From Bacteroidales bacterium (GTDB taxonomy: Bacteria; Bacteroidota; Bacteroidia; Bacteroidales; UBA3663), in assembly GCA_017632695.1 (NCBI GenBank), contig JAGBQS010000051.1, forward strand, positions 1-56,134: 56,134 bases of DNA, read 5' to 3'. The notes below the pieces were generated by a model. It searched no databases. It had not been told where the DNA came from and saw nothing but the letters and a program-made list of their open reading frames with translations. The position numbers were made by a program, and so were the translations under genes. Shown piece after piece: positions 32,064 to 41,948 of this stretch (position 1 is the first letter of the stretch; each line of letters begins with the position of its first letter).

Positions 32064-33183
32064 ATTTTCGTTGGTATATTCCACCTGGGCAGTTCCGGAT
32101 TTTATCGTTCATCTCAAGATCCAGCAATTCTTCTATAAGCGAAGAACGGTTGACATGAGGAAGCAAGTCACAAATTTGGTTCAGCCGTAAATCGCCTCGG
32201 TCTTGTAGCAAATCCATGATTTGACGCCCTAATGGAGAAAGGTTTTCTTCCTCGAAATTAATACTTTGCTGTATGGCTTGTGGCTTTAGGACGGTTGAAT
32301 TCCAATTCATAGCTTCCAGTAAGTCGGATGCGCAAGTAATCAGTCCTGCCCGATTGAGTCTGATGAGTCTGTTACATCCTTTGGAACGGTCATCTGAAAT
32401 ACGTCCTGGAAAAGCAAACACATCCCGACCATAATCAACCCCGATAGATGCCGTTACCAAACTACCACCCGCTTCGCGGCTTTCGGCTATCAGAATACAA
32501 TCTGCTAATCCGGCTATGATTCGATTTCGTGCCAGAAAATTACCTCTGTCGGGTTCTGTCCCTGTAACGTATTCTGTAATTAAGCCGCCTCCTTCATGAA
32601 CCATTCTTGAGGCTGTTGCCCGATGGCTTGATGGATAAATTCGGTCAAGACCATGTGCTACAACTCCTACTGTAGGAATATGATGTTCAAGGGCAGCTCT
32701 ATGTGATGCAACATCAATTCCCAGTGCCAATCCGCTAACAATCAGAAGATCGGGAACAGCTTCTTTGAGTTCACTTACCAGCTTGTTCACCATGTCTCTT
32801 CCATATTGGGTGCAACTCCGAGTACCAACGATGCTTAGGATATGTTTGCTTTCCAGATTTGCGTCACCCAGATAAAAAAGAAGGGTAGGTGCATCCGGAC
32901 AATCCATAAGCCGGGATGGATATCCTTCTTGTCCGTATATAAGGGTGTTAATGTGATGTTCCTGGGTGAATTCGATTTCCCTTTCAGCTTTTTCAATGTG
33001 TTCCGGATTGTCAAGTTGTTCAATAAGTGTTTGTCCGATTCGAGGCAGGTTTGACAGCAGGTTCCTATCGGCTTCATATACGTTTTTGGCCGATCCGAAT
33101 GCTTCAATCAGGTGTCGGGCCATAATAGACCCGATACCACGTATGTTCATAAGGGCAATGGTGTATTTAAGATCTTCCTCCAT
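32062..33183 (-). CDS. dprA: DNA-processing protein DprA
   Basis: 373 residues, normal length. N-terminal helix-hairpin-helix part (LMNIRGIGSIMARHLIEAFG), then the Rossmann-like DprA core: VGTRSCTQYGRDMV, VSGLALGIDVASHRAALEH, VAHGLDRIYPSSH, GNFLARNRIIAGLADCILIA, ESREAGGSLVTA, FAFPG. A C-terminal winged-helix part (about 310-370) ends GGIYQRK. DprA loads RecA on incoming single-stranded DNA during transformation. It is transcribed behind the thioesterase gene with a 38-nt gap. Confidence 0.96.
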   Translation of the reverse strand: MEEDLKYTIALMNIRGIGSIMARHLIEAFGSAKNVYEADRNLLSNLPRIGQTLIEQLDNPEHIEKAEREIEFTQEHHINTLIYGQEGYPSRLMDCPDAPTLLFYLGDANLESKHILSIVGTRSCTQYGRDMVNKLVSELKEAVPDLLIVSGLALGIDVASHRAALEHHIPTVGVVAHGLDRIYPSSHRATASRMVHEGGGLITEYVTGTEPDRGNFLARNRIIAGLADCILIAESREAGGSLVTASIGVDYGRDVFAFPGRISDDRSKGCNRLIRLNRAGLITCASDLLEAMNWNSTVLKPQAIQQSINFEEENLSPLGRQIMDLLQDRGDLRLNQICDLLPHVNRSSLIEELLDLEMNDKIRNCPGGIYQRK

Positions 33184-33221
33184 GGTTCACTCGTTGGAAA
33201 CAAATAAAGAACTATGAAATG

Positions 33222-33635
33222 TTATTCTTCAGAAATCAGATATTTTTTGAAGCTTCCGGCTATCTCCTCGCCACGGCTTAAAACACCATCAACTACGCAG
33301 ACGCAATGAACTTCGGCCGAAACGCAGAGCTTGCCGTCGCTTTTGCGATAAATATCCTGATTGAAGATGTATCGCACTCCTTGTCGTCTCATATTTAAAC
33401 AGGACAAGAATTCCTCTCCGCCATGTAGCGATGCCTTATAATTGATGATAACTTTCGAAACCATTACATCAATGCCTCTACGATGCCAACCTTCAAAACT
33501 TTCTCCGATGCTTTGTATGAATTCATGTCTGGTTACTTCCAGATAATGTTGATAATTGGCATTGTTTACTACACCCTGCACATCACATTCGTAATCGCGG
33601 GTTTTCATTTCGAATTGGTATATATACTGCTTCAT
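33222..33635 (-). CDS. Acyl-CoA thioesterase, 4-hydroxybenzoyl-CoA thioesterase (hot-dog) family
   Basis: 137 residues from the ATG at 33635. A longer frame reaches 33701, but that would start upstream of the promoter at 33657-33688, so the shorter start is preferred. Hot-dog features: RDYECDVQGVVNNANYQHYLEVTRHEF with the catalytic-type Asp in DVQGVVNNANY, then IDVMVSKVIINYKASLHGGE. Such enzymes hydrolyse short acyl-CoA or similar thioesters in the cytoplasm; the substrate is unknown. First gene of a pair with dprA. Confidence 0.9.
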   Translation of the reverse strand: MKQYIYQFEMKTRDYECDVQGVVNNANYQHYLEVTRHEFIQSIGESFEGWHRRGIDVMVSKVIINYKASLHGGEEFLSCLNMRRQGVRYIFNQDIYRKSDGKLCVSAEVHCVCVVDGVLSRGEEIAGSFKKYLISEE

Positions 33636-33656
33636 GATTAAGTTTTTTAGCGGTTG

Positions 33657-33688
33657 CAAAGGTAATGTATTTTGCCGAATGAGCCAAA
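33657..33688 (-). promoter_or_regulatory. Promoter of the thioesterase-dprA operon
   Basis: On the minus strand TTTG (33688-33685), 20 nt, TACCTTTG (33664-33657). Leader of about 15 nt to the ATG at 33635. Confidence 0.8.
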
Positions 33689-33765
33689 AATCCTTTAACA
33701 AATCATGGATTTTTTTATTTTTAATATGGATTTTTTAGTTTTTTTTATAAAAACAGAAACAATAA

Positions 33766-33797
33766 TTTGGACGTGTTGCCAATTTGTATTAATTTTG
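33766..33797 (+). promoter_or_regulatory. Promoter of the FAS1/SusCD operon
   Basis: TTTG (33766-33769), 20 nt, TAATTTTG (33790-33797). Predicted start near 33803, leaving a leader of about 135 nt. Confidence 0.8.
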
Positions 33798-33835
33798 CAG
33801 TCGTAATTAAACTTACGTTTATCAATCTTAAGGAT

Positions 33836-33888
33836 ATGAAAAACTTTCAGAAATCTTAGTCATACACGATCTGTCAGAATCGTTTTTG
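33836..33888 (+). promoter_or_regulatory. Possible leader: 7-codon frame followed by hairpin and T-run
   Basis: ATG at 33836 opens a frame of seven codons (MKNFQKS) closed by TAG at 33857-33859. Seven bases later ACGAT (33866-33870) can pair with ATCGT (33879-33883), followed by TTTTT (33883-33887). The layout recalls an attenuator, but the stem is short, so this is weak. Confidence 0.3.
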
Positions 33889-33938
33889 TATAAGATGAAG
33901 CACATAATTACTAACACAATAAAACCTATTAAGAACAC

Positions 33939-36785
33939 ATGAAACTTGAAGGAAAGGCGAATCTTCGCAGTATGTTCCTGAGGTCAGTTCCGGCGGCAGC
34001 TTTGCTCCTTATCGGGGCAGGCAGTTGTTCTGATGACTTCGATTCATACTACGAACGTCCAAGTTGGCTGGAAAAACCAGCCTCAGAAGTGCTCTCTTCA
34101 CGAGGTGATTGCGAGCAGTATCTGAAACTTGTTGAGAAGACCCTTTATTCGAAGCAGTTGGAAGGATCGGGAAGTTATACCTTCTTTGTACCTACCGATG
34201 AAGCATTCAATGACTTCTTCTCCAACAACGAGTATGGCTGGCGATCGGTCGAGGATATTCCAGAAACCGATGCTGCAAACATTGTTTCGTATCTGATGCT
34301 CTATAATCAGTATCTTTGCGATTCCTTGGGTAATTATCATCCTACTACCAGCGAGCATCCCGAAGGAAGTGCTTTGAAGCATCAGACGCCTTCTTACCAG
34401 ATTCTTTCAAAAGAATACTATCAGGGTGATTCGGTTTATGCATACGATTATACGGGAAATTGGACAGAAACGTGGCACAATTACCGATATTTGCCGACCA
34501 TTTCCAATTCTTATCGGAAATCAAATCTGAAAGAATCGGATTATGGACTGATGTTCCCAGGTCGTACATTCTCAACATATGGAAATGTGGTAGATGCCCA
34601 GATTCTTGAATATACAAGCGGATCAGCCGACCTTTATTGTGAGAATGGAGTTGTTCATCTGATTAACAAAGTTGTGCTTCCGCTTAAGAATCTGGATGAC
34701 ATGATTACATCTTATCCGGAGTCCTCTACACTTCCGTCTTCTGCCCAAAATGGAGCATGGTCGGTGCTGAAGAAAACTTTGAATCATCGTATGGGTTCCG
34801 GAGACTATCAATTCTTAAGCTATACCGAATCGACGAATGCAACGCATTATTTCGAGAAAATGTATCCCAATACAAATCTCGACAATCTGCGTTTGCGTTT
34901 GTACAAAACCACTACTAATCCCTTTGCCCTGAATCTTGAGGCTTATACCGGAAGTGTGGATGGTGACGATACCTATAATTCAGGTGTAACATTCTTTGTT
35001 CCTACCCAGGAAGCACTCGAAAACTATATCGAAAACCGAATCCTTTCTTATGTTGATCATGCTGGCTGGAATACCGACCAGACATCGTTCGATAAAGCAT
35101 TTAATTCGGTAGCCGAAAATGTTCTTCCGACATTGTGGGGCAATTTGCAGGCTAACGGTATAATTTGGCCTTCTCAGTTCGCTACAGCTCACAATTCGCT
35201 TGGATATAATGAGTTTATCGACAGTAACGATTCTCTGACGTACAATTATTCAAAGAATGTCCAATCGTCCGGATTCGCTTCGAACGGTATGTATCATATT
35301 ATAGATTATGTACCAAAGACAGGTGCTTTCGAGGGAGTTGGCAGCCGTTTTGTGCTTGATCCTTCTTATGGAGTTGCAAACCTGACGTATTCCGAAACTT
35401 ATGCCAATTCTATTTATAGTCACATGTTATATTCACGTCTTTCGGGATATCCGCAAGTGAATTTCACTTTGATTCTGAACAGCGATAAGAATCTGGATTT
35501 GTGGTCGGGCGTCAACTATAACTCTGCCAATTCGGCTTATAGTGACCGGTATGATGCTACTGTTAGCACCAGTTCAACCTCTGCCAATACGGCAATTAAT
35601 GAGATGTCTCAGCGTAGCTTCATCGAACGGGATACGATTGATGCTCTTGATTTGGGCAAAGACGTGTTCGATGGTGCTTATGGTGGTTGGGGGTTCACCT
35701 CTAATTTCTTTGGCGATGTAATCCGTTATAAGAAGATTGATGGAACCGATAAGATTATGGTTCAGTCAATTTGGTCGATTGTGAATGATCCGACAGAAAC
35801 TCCTCTTTGGAATGCAACTGCAAACAGCAACGTTCCGGCTGGAATGCAGGCTTCGGAGCCAATGTCTGATTTTTATACAACTGTCGTTGAAGACGAATAT
35901 GCCGGGTATGTCAATGGTAAGGTATATAGAGTGGAAGAAGGTAGTGTCCCGCTTTCTTACGGCTATCTTGCCGGGACATACAATGGAATTAACGGTAGGA
36001 CATACCAGGATGATGATTACTACGGTATCAAGGCATATCTGGAATGGTATCTGCGTTGCGATTCTGCCCGTTATGCCCAAAATCCGTCGCTGCCTGCTAA
36101 TATGCGCCATTCTTTGTTCAAGGAGTATTGGGACTTTGCCTTCAATCGTGGTACCTACACCAATACGGTTGCGCGTTGGCGACAGGTGCCGGTAGCCACA
36201 TCTTTGCCAGAGTTTGGAACTAGCCGGTATACGATTCTGGTTCCGACAGACGAGGCGTTGGAGTTTGCTATATCAAAAGGTTATCTGAAAACCTGTAATG
36301 ATATGGCAACACTTAATCGACAGAACAAGGCTTTGAACTATCGTGATACCGTGTGCGCTTTTCTGAAAGCCTATCTGACCGTTACCGATGTTTATCCGGA
36401 CGATGGTGCTGCATATTTCTATAGCACCAATACGTGGGATTGCCCGTCGGTGAATCTGGTTAATGAATATCAGATTGGTACGTCCTACCAGCCGGTTTCC
36501 GACGAATATGAAGATTTCATGTCGGGAACCCAGCGTTTGTATATCCGAGTTTCGAAGACTGGCGAGAATCACAATCTTCGTTTCCTCGGGCGAGATTATG
36601 AAACCGGTAGATTTACCGCCTATCGTGCTATCAACGCTTCCAGTGAAGCAACTGATGAACATCCGTTCGACAATCAGGTGGTACGAGGCTTGGGCCAGAG
36701 CAACATTATTTGTCCTCGGGGTATCATTCATAGTTTGAATGGATACATCTTCTATAAGTTTGTTAGTAAAGAGTCACAACAGTAA
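33939..36785 (+). CDS. Multi-FAS1 (fasciclin) domain surface lipoprotein
   Basis: 948 residues. Lipobox with Cys30 (LLIGAGSC) and an acidic SDDFD after it, suggesting surface display. At least three FAS1-like modules: YTFFVPTDEAF at about 80 closing with GVVHLINKVV near 237; VTFFVPTQEAL at about 350 closing with GMYHIIDYVP near 452; and YTILVPTDEAL near 763 closing with GIIHSLNGYIF near 928. The stretch between about 460 and 690 may hold a degenerate fourth. FAS1 domains mediate adhesion or carbohydrate binding. It is the first gene of the operon and its stop overlaps an ATG of the next gene, so I infer a surface glycan-binding protein of the locus. Confidence 0.88.
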   Translation: MKLEGKANLRSMFLRSVPAAALLLIGAGSCSDDFDSYYERPSWLEKPASEVLSSRGDCEQYLKLVEKTLYSKQLEGSGSYTFFVPTDEAFNDFFSNNEYGWRSVEDIPETDAANIVSYLMLYNQYLCDSLGNYHPTTSEHPEGSALKHQTPSYQILSKEYYQGDSVYAYDYTGNWTETWHNYRYLPTISNSYRKSNLKESDYGLMFPGRTFSTYGNVVDAQILEYTSGSADLYCENGVVHLINKVVLPLKNLDDMITSYPESSTLPSSAQNGAWSVLKKTLNHRMGSGDYQFLSYTESTNATHYFEKMYPNTNLDNLRLRLYKTTTNPFALNLEAYTGSVDGDDTYNSGVTFFVPTQEALENYIENRILSYVDHAGWNTDQTSFDKAFNSVAENVLPTLWGNLQANGIIWPSQFATAHNSLGYNEFIDSNDSLTYNYSKNVQSSGFASNGMYHIIDYVPKTGAFEGVGSRFVLDPSYGVANLTYSETYANSIYSHMLYSRLSGYPQVNFTLILNSDKNLDLWSGVNYNSANSAYSDRYDATVSTSSTSANTAINEMSQRSFIERDTIDALDLGKDVFDGAYGGWGFTSNFFGDVIRYKKIDGTDKIMVQSIWSIVNDPTETPLWNATANSNVPAGMQASEPMSDFYTTVVEDEYAGYVNGKVYRVEEGSVPLSYGYLAGTYNGINGRTYQDDDYYGIKAYLEWYLRCDSARYAQNPSLPANMRHSLFKEYWDFAFNRGTYTNTVARWRQVPVATSLPEFGTSRYTILVPTDEALEFAISKGYLKTCNDMATLNRQNKALNYRDTVCAFLKAYLTVTDVYPDDGAAYFYSTNTWDCPSVNLVNEYQIGTSYQPVSDEYEDFMSGTQRLYIRVSKTGENHNLRFLGRDYETGRFTAYRAINASSEATDEHPFDNQVVRGLGQSNIICPRGIIHSLNGYIFYKFVSKESQQ

Positions 36786-36805
36786 TGATTAAAACAGGAA
36801 ACAAA

Positions 36806-39800
36806 ATGAAAACATTCACCAGAATCTTACTGTTCATACTTTTGAGCACTTTGTCTCTGCCGGCTATGGCACAGAAGACAATGATTCGAGGTACCATTAT
36901 GGATGGAACCTTCGACGAACCAATGGCTGGTGCCAACGTTGTATGGCAGAATAAGGACGGGCGAATCCTTACAGGAGCGCAAACCGACTTTAACGGTAAT
37001 TTCTCTTTGGCCGAAATGATACGTCCGGGCGATGTCCTGATTATTTCGTTTACGGGTTATAAGAAACAGACAATCTCAATTACTGCTTCCCAAACGGTCT
37101 ATAATGTAACGTTGGTAGAGGAGAACGTCCAGTTGAAGGATGTTGAAGTTACAGCCGTTCGTCGTCAGAATTCCGGTATGATGTCGATCGCAGAACGCGA
37201 TCTTACGACATCTGCCAAGAAAATCGATATGGCAGAACTTGAGGATCTGGCGGTAGCCGATGCTACTGATGCCCTTCAGGGTCGTGTAGCAGGTGTTGAT
37301 ATGGTCGCAACCTCTGGTGCCCCAGGTTCGGGTATGTCTATACGCGTGCGCGGTACCACTTCTATTAACGGTTCGTCTGAGCCGCTTGTTGTTGTCGACG
37401 GATTCCCATACGAAACCACGATTGACGATGATTTCGATTTCTCGACAGCCGATGAGGACGATTATGCAACCATGTTGAATATCGCACCTGATGATATCAA
37501 GGAGATTACGGTATTGAAAGATGCGGCTGCAACTGCAATCTATGGTTCTAAAGGTGCTAACGGCGTGCTTTTGATTACAACCAAGCGCGGTGCAGTAAGC
37601 AAACCGACAATCACCTATTCGTTCAAGGGCTCCATTACCACTCCGGGCGATGGTATTCCTATGCTGAATGGTGAGGAATACACCAACCTCATTATGGAGG
37701 AACTCTTCAATGCCGGCCGTGTATTCAATCCTCAGACCTATCCGCAGTTGGCCAACGATGGTAACAATCTTTACAATTATTACAACTATGGACAAAATAC
37801 CAATTGGTATAAGGAACTGACCCAAACCGGATTTGTTCAGGATCACTCCATCTCTATTTCGGGCGGTTCGCAGAAAGCTATGTACCGAGCTTCGTTTAAC
37901 TATTACGATAGCAAGGGTACTACCATAGGAGAGGGCTACCGCCGTTTGTCAAGCCGTGTGAATATCGACTATAACATTTCGGAAAAGTTGAAATTCTCGG
38001 CGTCGATGTCATATACCAACAGTAACACCGACAGAAACTATGTTACGGCTCTCAACAAGAACTACAACGTATTGTCGCAGGCATTTAACCGCGCTCCGAA
38101 CATGGGCGTTTACGAATATGACGAAGTAGGCAACCTGACCAATAATTATTTCACCCCTGCTACCGATTTGTCCGGAAGCTATTGGAACGGAGCTGTTACA
38201 AGTCCTTATAACCCGGTTGTTATGGCCAACGAAGGTTATTACAAGACTCGCGGCAATCGTGTTATTCCGAATCTTTCTTTGCAATACCGGCCGTTGACCT
38301 GGCTCCGCTATCAGTTAGAAGTAGGTTTGGATATTAATAACGAGAAGCAGAACGCATTCGTTCCACAGTCTGCAACAGGTCGTCCTTGGACTGAATCGAC
38401 CGTGAATGTAGCCTTGGACAAGGATAACGAGTCTTTTGCATTTCAGACATATAATAAGTTGTTCTTTACCCCCGACTTGGGCGAAAATCAGAACCTGCAG
38501 ATTGTGCTTGGTTTGAATACGTCCGATTCTCGTACTAAGAACCTTGCTGTTGGTACCAGCAATACGGCTTCTGTAGAATTGACCGACCCGTCGAACGGTG
38601 GTACGGTTGCCAACTCGACCACTTTCGGTTCGTCTTCAAGTGAAGTCCGTTCGGTGAATACCTTCGGACAGGTACAGTATTCTTTGCATGACCGGTATAT
38701 TTTTGGTGCCGCCCTGAGTTATGAAGGATCTTCAAAGTTCGGCGACGGTAACCGATGGGCATTGTTCCCGTCTGTATCTGGCCGTTGGCGTATTTCCGGA
38801 GAGCCGTTCATGAAAGATTTGGCAGAAAAGACTAAGCTCTCTGAATTCTCTTTACGATTCAGCTACGGTGAATCTGGTTCGTCCAGAGCGTTGGGCAACT
38901 ATGCATCGCAAGCAACTTACAATACCTATGCATACACTTATCTGAAACAGCAAGGTACTTATCAGACTGGTCTGGAGTTGAGTCAGTTGAAATGGGAGAG
39001 AACCAAGTCTTTCAATACAGGTGTCGATCTGGGCTTTATCGAAAATCGCATCAATGCCCACTTCGAGTGGTATTTCAAGAGTTCTGCCGATCTGGTTGTC
39101 AAGTCAAGGTTGATTCCAACCTCTACCGGTTTTGCCAATGCAGCATATCTGAATTATGCAGGTATGCAGAACAAGGGTTGGGAACTTGATTTCGATTTTG
39201 TTCCTTACCGTACTAAAGATTGGAATATCAAGGTTTCGGCAAACTTCGCCCGTAATGAAAACGAGCTGAAGGACGATCTGGAAACGTCAGGATCGTGGAC
39301 TTCCAATACCATCTCGGGTTATTATCCAACCCTTTTGGTTAAGGGACAGCCTTTAGGTTCATTCTATGGATACATTTACGAAGGCGTTTATCTGAACGAC
39401 GAACAGACGATTGCGGTTGATGCCAACGGTAACAAGATCATGACCTACAAGGATGGTAAGTTGCAATATGTACACATGCGTTTCAACTATACCAACGACA
39501 ACAGCTACACCTTCAAGGCTGGTGATGCAAAATATAAGGATGTGAACCACGATGGTAACATCAACGAGCAGGATGTTGTTTATCTCGGTAATGGTATGCC
39601 GTTGTTTACGGGCGGTTTCGGTATCAATGTCAAGTACAAGCAATGGACGCTGAATACCTTCTTCAACTTCCGTTACGGCAATGACATTGTCAATATTGCC
39701 AAGGCTTCTATGGAATCGATGCATTCTTTCAACAATCAGTCGACTTCCGTTCTGCGTCGGTGGAGACATGAGTATACCAACGAACAGATTGAGAATGGAG

Positions 39801-40126
39801 AAGTGCCGAGCGGTCTGCTGCCACGTGCTTACTATGGTTGGAATGCAACTTATAACTCTTTGGCATCAAGCCGGTATGTTGAGGACGGTTCGTTCCTGCG
39901 CTTCAAAACTGCCACACTCAGTTATTCGTTCCCGAAGAACCTGCTGAAGGGCACTTTTGTGAGCGATGCGAAGATTTATGTTCAGATGCAGAACATTTAT
40001 TGCTGGACAAAGTATACGGGTATGGATCCGGAAGTCTCGATTTCGAACGCCCAGAATCCGGGTTACGATACATCGAATACACCGCGTCCTCATGAGTATA
40101 CTCTTGGTATCAACGTCAAATTCTAA
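36806..40126 (+). CDS. SusC-family TonB-dependent receptor
   Basis: 1106 residues from the ATG at 36806; an ATG at 36785, overlapping the previous stop as TAATG, would add seven residues. The signal peptide MKTFTRILLFILLSTLSLPA fits the later start. Carboxypeptidase-like domain at about 25-105 (GTIMDGTFDEPMAGANVVWQ), then plug segments LQGRVAGVDMVATSGAPGSG, IRVRGTTSINGSSEPLVVVDG and VLKDAAATAIYGSKGANG. A DVNHDGNINEQDVVYLG loop lies in the barrel and the end is INVKF. Imports oligosaccharides with the SusD at 40132, which begins 6 nt later. Confidence 0.95.
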   Translation: MKTFTRILLFILLSTLSLPAMAQKTMIRGTIMDGTFDEPMAGANVVWQNKDGRILTGAQTDFNGNFSLAEMIRPGDVLIISFTGYKKQTISITASQTVYNVTLVEENVQLKDVEVTAVRRQNSGMMSIAERDLTTSAKKIDMAELEDLAVADATDALQGRVAGVDMVATSGAPGSGMSIRVRGTTSINGSSEPLVVVDGFPYETTIDDDFDFSTADEDDYATMLNIAPDDIKEITVLKDAAATAIYGSKGANGVLLITTKRGAVSKPTITYSFKGSITTPGDGIPMLNGEEYTNLIMEELFNAGRVFNPQTYPQLANDGNNLYNYYNYGQNTNWYKELTQTGFVQDHSISISGGSQKAMYRASFNYYDSKGTTIGEGYRRLSSRVNIDYNISEKLKFSASMSYTNSNTDRNYVTALNKNYNVLSQAFNRAPNMGVYEYDEVGNLTNNYFTPATDLSGSYWNGAVTSPYNPVVMANEGYYKTRGNRVIPNLSLQYRPLTWLRYQLEVGLDINNEKQNAFVPQSATGRPWTESTVNVALDKDNESFAFQTYNKLFFTPDLGENQNLQIVLGLNTSDSRTKNLAVGTSNTASVELTDPSNGGTVANSTTFGSSSSEVRSVNTFGQVQYSLHDRYIFGAALSYEGSSKFGDGNRWALFPSVSGRWRISGEPFMKDLAEKTKLSEFSLRFSYGESGSSRALGNYASQATYNTYAYTYLKQQGTYQTGLELSQLKWERTKSFNTGVDLGFIENRINAHFEWYFKSSADLVVKSRLIPTSTGFANAAYLNYAGMQNKGWELDFDFVPYRTKDWNIKVSANFARNENELKDDLETSGSWTSNTISGYYPTLLVKGQPLGSFYGYIYEGVYLNDEQTIAVDANGNKIMTYKDGKLQYVHMRFNYTNDNSYTFKAGDAKYKDVNHDGNINEQDVVYLGNGMPLFTGGFGINVKYKQWTLNTFFNFRYGNDIVNIAKASMESMHSFNNQSTSVLRRWRHEYTNEQIENGEVPSGLLPRAYYGWNATYNSLASSRYVEDGSFLRFKTATLSYSFPKNLLKGTFVSDAKIYVQMQNIYCWTKYTGMDPEVSISNAQNPGYDTSNTPRPHEYTLGINVKF

Positions 40127-40131
40127 GCATT

Positions 40132-41898
40132 ATGATTATGAAATCAAAGATATATAAAATAGCTTCCGTTGCTCTTCTGGGCAGTTCGATGTTGATGTCC
40201 ACTTCTTGCAATGACTGGTTGGGCCTGTCACCGGAAAGCAGCGTTACTGCCACCGATTATTGGAAGACAGAATCGGATGTGGCAAGTGCCATGACAGGCA
40301 TCTACTGCTCGTGGGTCAATGCAACGAACCGCATCTTCATGCACGGTGAGATGCGTGCAGATTATCTGGCGCCGTATAATACAAACGATGCCTACACCAA
40401 TATCCGCGAGTGTAACATTGCCAGCACCAATACCTGGGTGGCTTGGCAGGCATACTACACGGTAATCAATAACTGTAACCTGTTGCTCGAAAAGTCCGAC
40501 GAGGCTCTGGCAGCCGATGCTTCGTTCAGCGCTACGGCTTGTGAACAGTATAAAGCGGCTGCCACAACGGTTCGCGCGCTGATGTATTTCTATTTGATTC
40601 GTGTCTACAAGGATGTGCCATATGTAACATGGGCATATTTCAGCGACGAAACGAATCGCAATTGCGCAGTTACCAAGCAGGCTGAGATTTTGGATGATCT
40701 GATCAGTCAGTTGGAGAAAATCGAAGCTGCCGGTTCGCTCCCTTATTCATACAGCAGTACGAATGTAGCGGCTAATAAGGGACAGGTTACCATGTATTTC
40801 CTGAAGACCCTTTTGGCCGATATGTATCGCTGGCAAGGTGCTTTGGCTACAGATAAAACTAAGTCGCAGACTGCTTACCAGAAGTGTGTCGACGAGTGTA
40901 ATTCGATTATTGCAAGCGGACAGTACACACTGATTCCGATTACCAAGCAGTTGCCGGCTGAGGCAGGTGTTGACCTGGAGGATGTCAGCAGCATGTTGTA
41001 TCAGGATCAGTTCTATCTGACAACTTCTGCCTCCGTGCAGGAAATGTTCAATGCTATCTATGTGACAGGTAACAGTAGCGAGAGTATTTTCGAACTGCAG
41101 ATTGATACCTATAGTGCAACTCCGTTCTATTCGATGCTGATTGCTTCCAACCGGCCTTATGTACCTAATTCCGATTTGCTGGACGAAAGTGTCTTCCTTG
41201 ACAGCGAGAAACTTCTGGGCAAGGTGAACGGATACGAAGATGTTCGCCGCTTGCTTAACAATCAGGGTAATGGCGGTTACTGCTGGAAGTATGCGGGTAT
41301 GGACATGAATGCTACTGTCTATTCGGCTGCATCTGAGTTCGAAAAGAATATCATGGTTTATCGTCTGGCAGAGGTTTATCTGATGAAGGCTGAGGCTTTG
41401 GTTCAGTTGGCTTGGGCTAACGACGAAGATCCTGCCCTCTTGTTGGAGGCATACAAGGCTGTATTCAAGGTTCGCGATCGTGCTTCGGCTGTTGAGACTA
41501 CCGATGTGACTGTTAATAATGCAGCATTCCAGGATGTATATTGGAATGAGCTTCGTAACGATCAGGATTTTACCATCGCCAAGGGTGATTTGACGTGTCA
41601 GTCAATGGAGCAGTTCGTTCTCGATGAGGAGGGACGTGAAATGGCATTCGAGGGTCGCCGATGGTTCGATGTTCTTCGTACCGCAGCGCGCAATTCGTAT
41701 GGAAAAGGCAGCTGCACCGGTGGCGGTATCAGCTATCTTCTGAACATCGTTACCTCTGCTACGACAATCACAAAGGCTTCGAGTGTGCGTTCGCGTTATA
41801 GTAATTATTACGAGTGCCATTACTTGCCCTATCCCAGGAACGATGTTAAGATGAATGCGTTGCTTGATCAGAAATCTGATTGGGAGATGGCAGAATAA
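40132..41898 (+). CDS. SusD-family surface lipoprotein
   Basis: 588 residues (586 if Met3 at 40138 is used). Lipobox with Cys26 (LMSTSC) followed by NDWLGLSPES. SusD features: YWKTESDVASAMTGIYCSW, a TPR-like core with AATTVRALMYFYLIRVYKDV and MVYRLAEVYLMKAEALVQLA, then EEGREMAFEGRRWFDVLRTA and the end YLPYPRNDVKMNALLDQ. It binds the polysaccharide at the surface and caps the SusC barrel encoded 6 nt upstream. Confidence 0.95.
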   Translation: MIMKSKIYKIASVALLGSSMLMSTSCNDWLGLSPESSVTATDYWKTESDVASAMTGIYCSWVNATNRIFMHGEMRADYLAPYNTNDAYTNIRECNIASTNTWVAWQAYYTVINNCNLLLEKSDEALAADASFSATACEQYKAAATTVRALMYFYLIRVYKDVPYVTWAYFSDETNRNCAVTKQAEILDDLISQLEKIEAAGSLPYSYSSTNVAANKGQVTMYFLKTLLADMYRWQGALATDKTKSQTAYQKCVDECNSIIASGQYTLIPITKQLPAEAGVDLEDVSSMLYQDQFYLTTSASVQEMFNAIYVTGNSSESIFELQIDTYSATPFYSMLIASNRPYVPNSDLLDESVFLDSEKLLGKVNGYEDVRRLLNNQGNGGYCWKYAGMDMNATVYSAASEFEKNIMVYRLAEVYLMKAEALVQLAWANDEDPALLLEAYKAVFKVRDRASAVETTDVTVNNAAFQDVYWNELRNDQDFTIAKGDLTCQSMEQFVLDEEGREMAFEGRRWFDVLRTAARNSYGKGSCTGGGISYLLNIVTSATTITKASSVRSRYSNYYECHYLPYPRNDVKMNALLDQKSDWEMAE

Positions 41899-41948
41899 GT
41901 TAAGAGCTAGAATGTATGACAGAACTGAAATCAAAATCTTTTACAGCA

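Noticed and set aside
33636..33701. N-terminal extension of the thioesterase
   Set aside because: It would start before the promoter at 33657-33688, and the extension has no family similarity.
37076..37846. 256-codon minus-strand frame inside the SusC gene
   Set aside because: Antisense shadow of a conserved receptor; no promoter or recognisable protein features.
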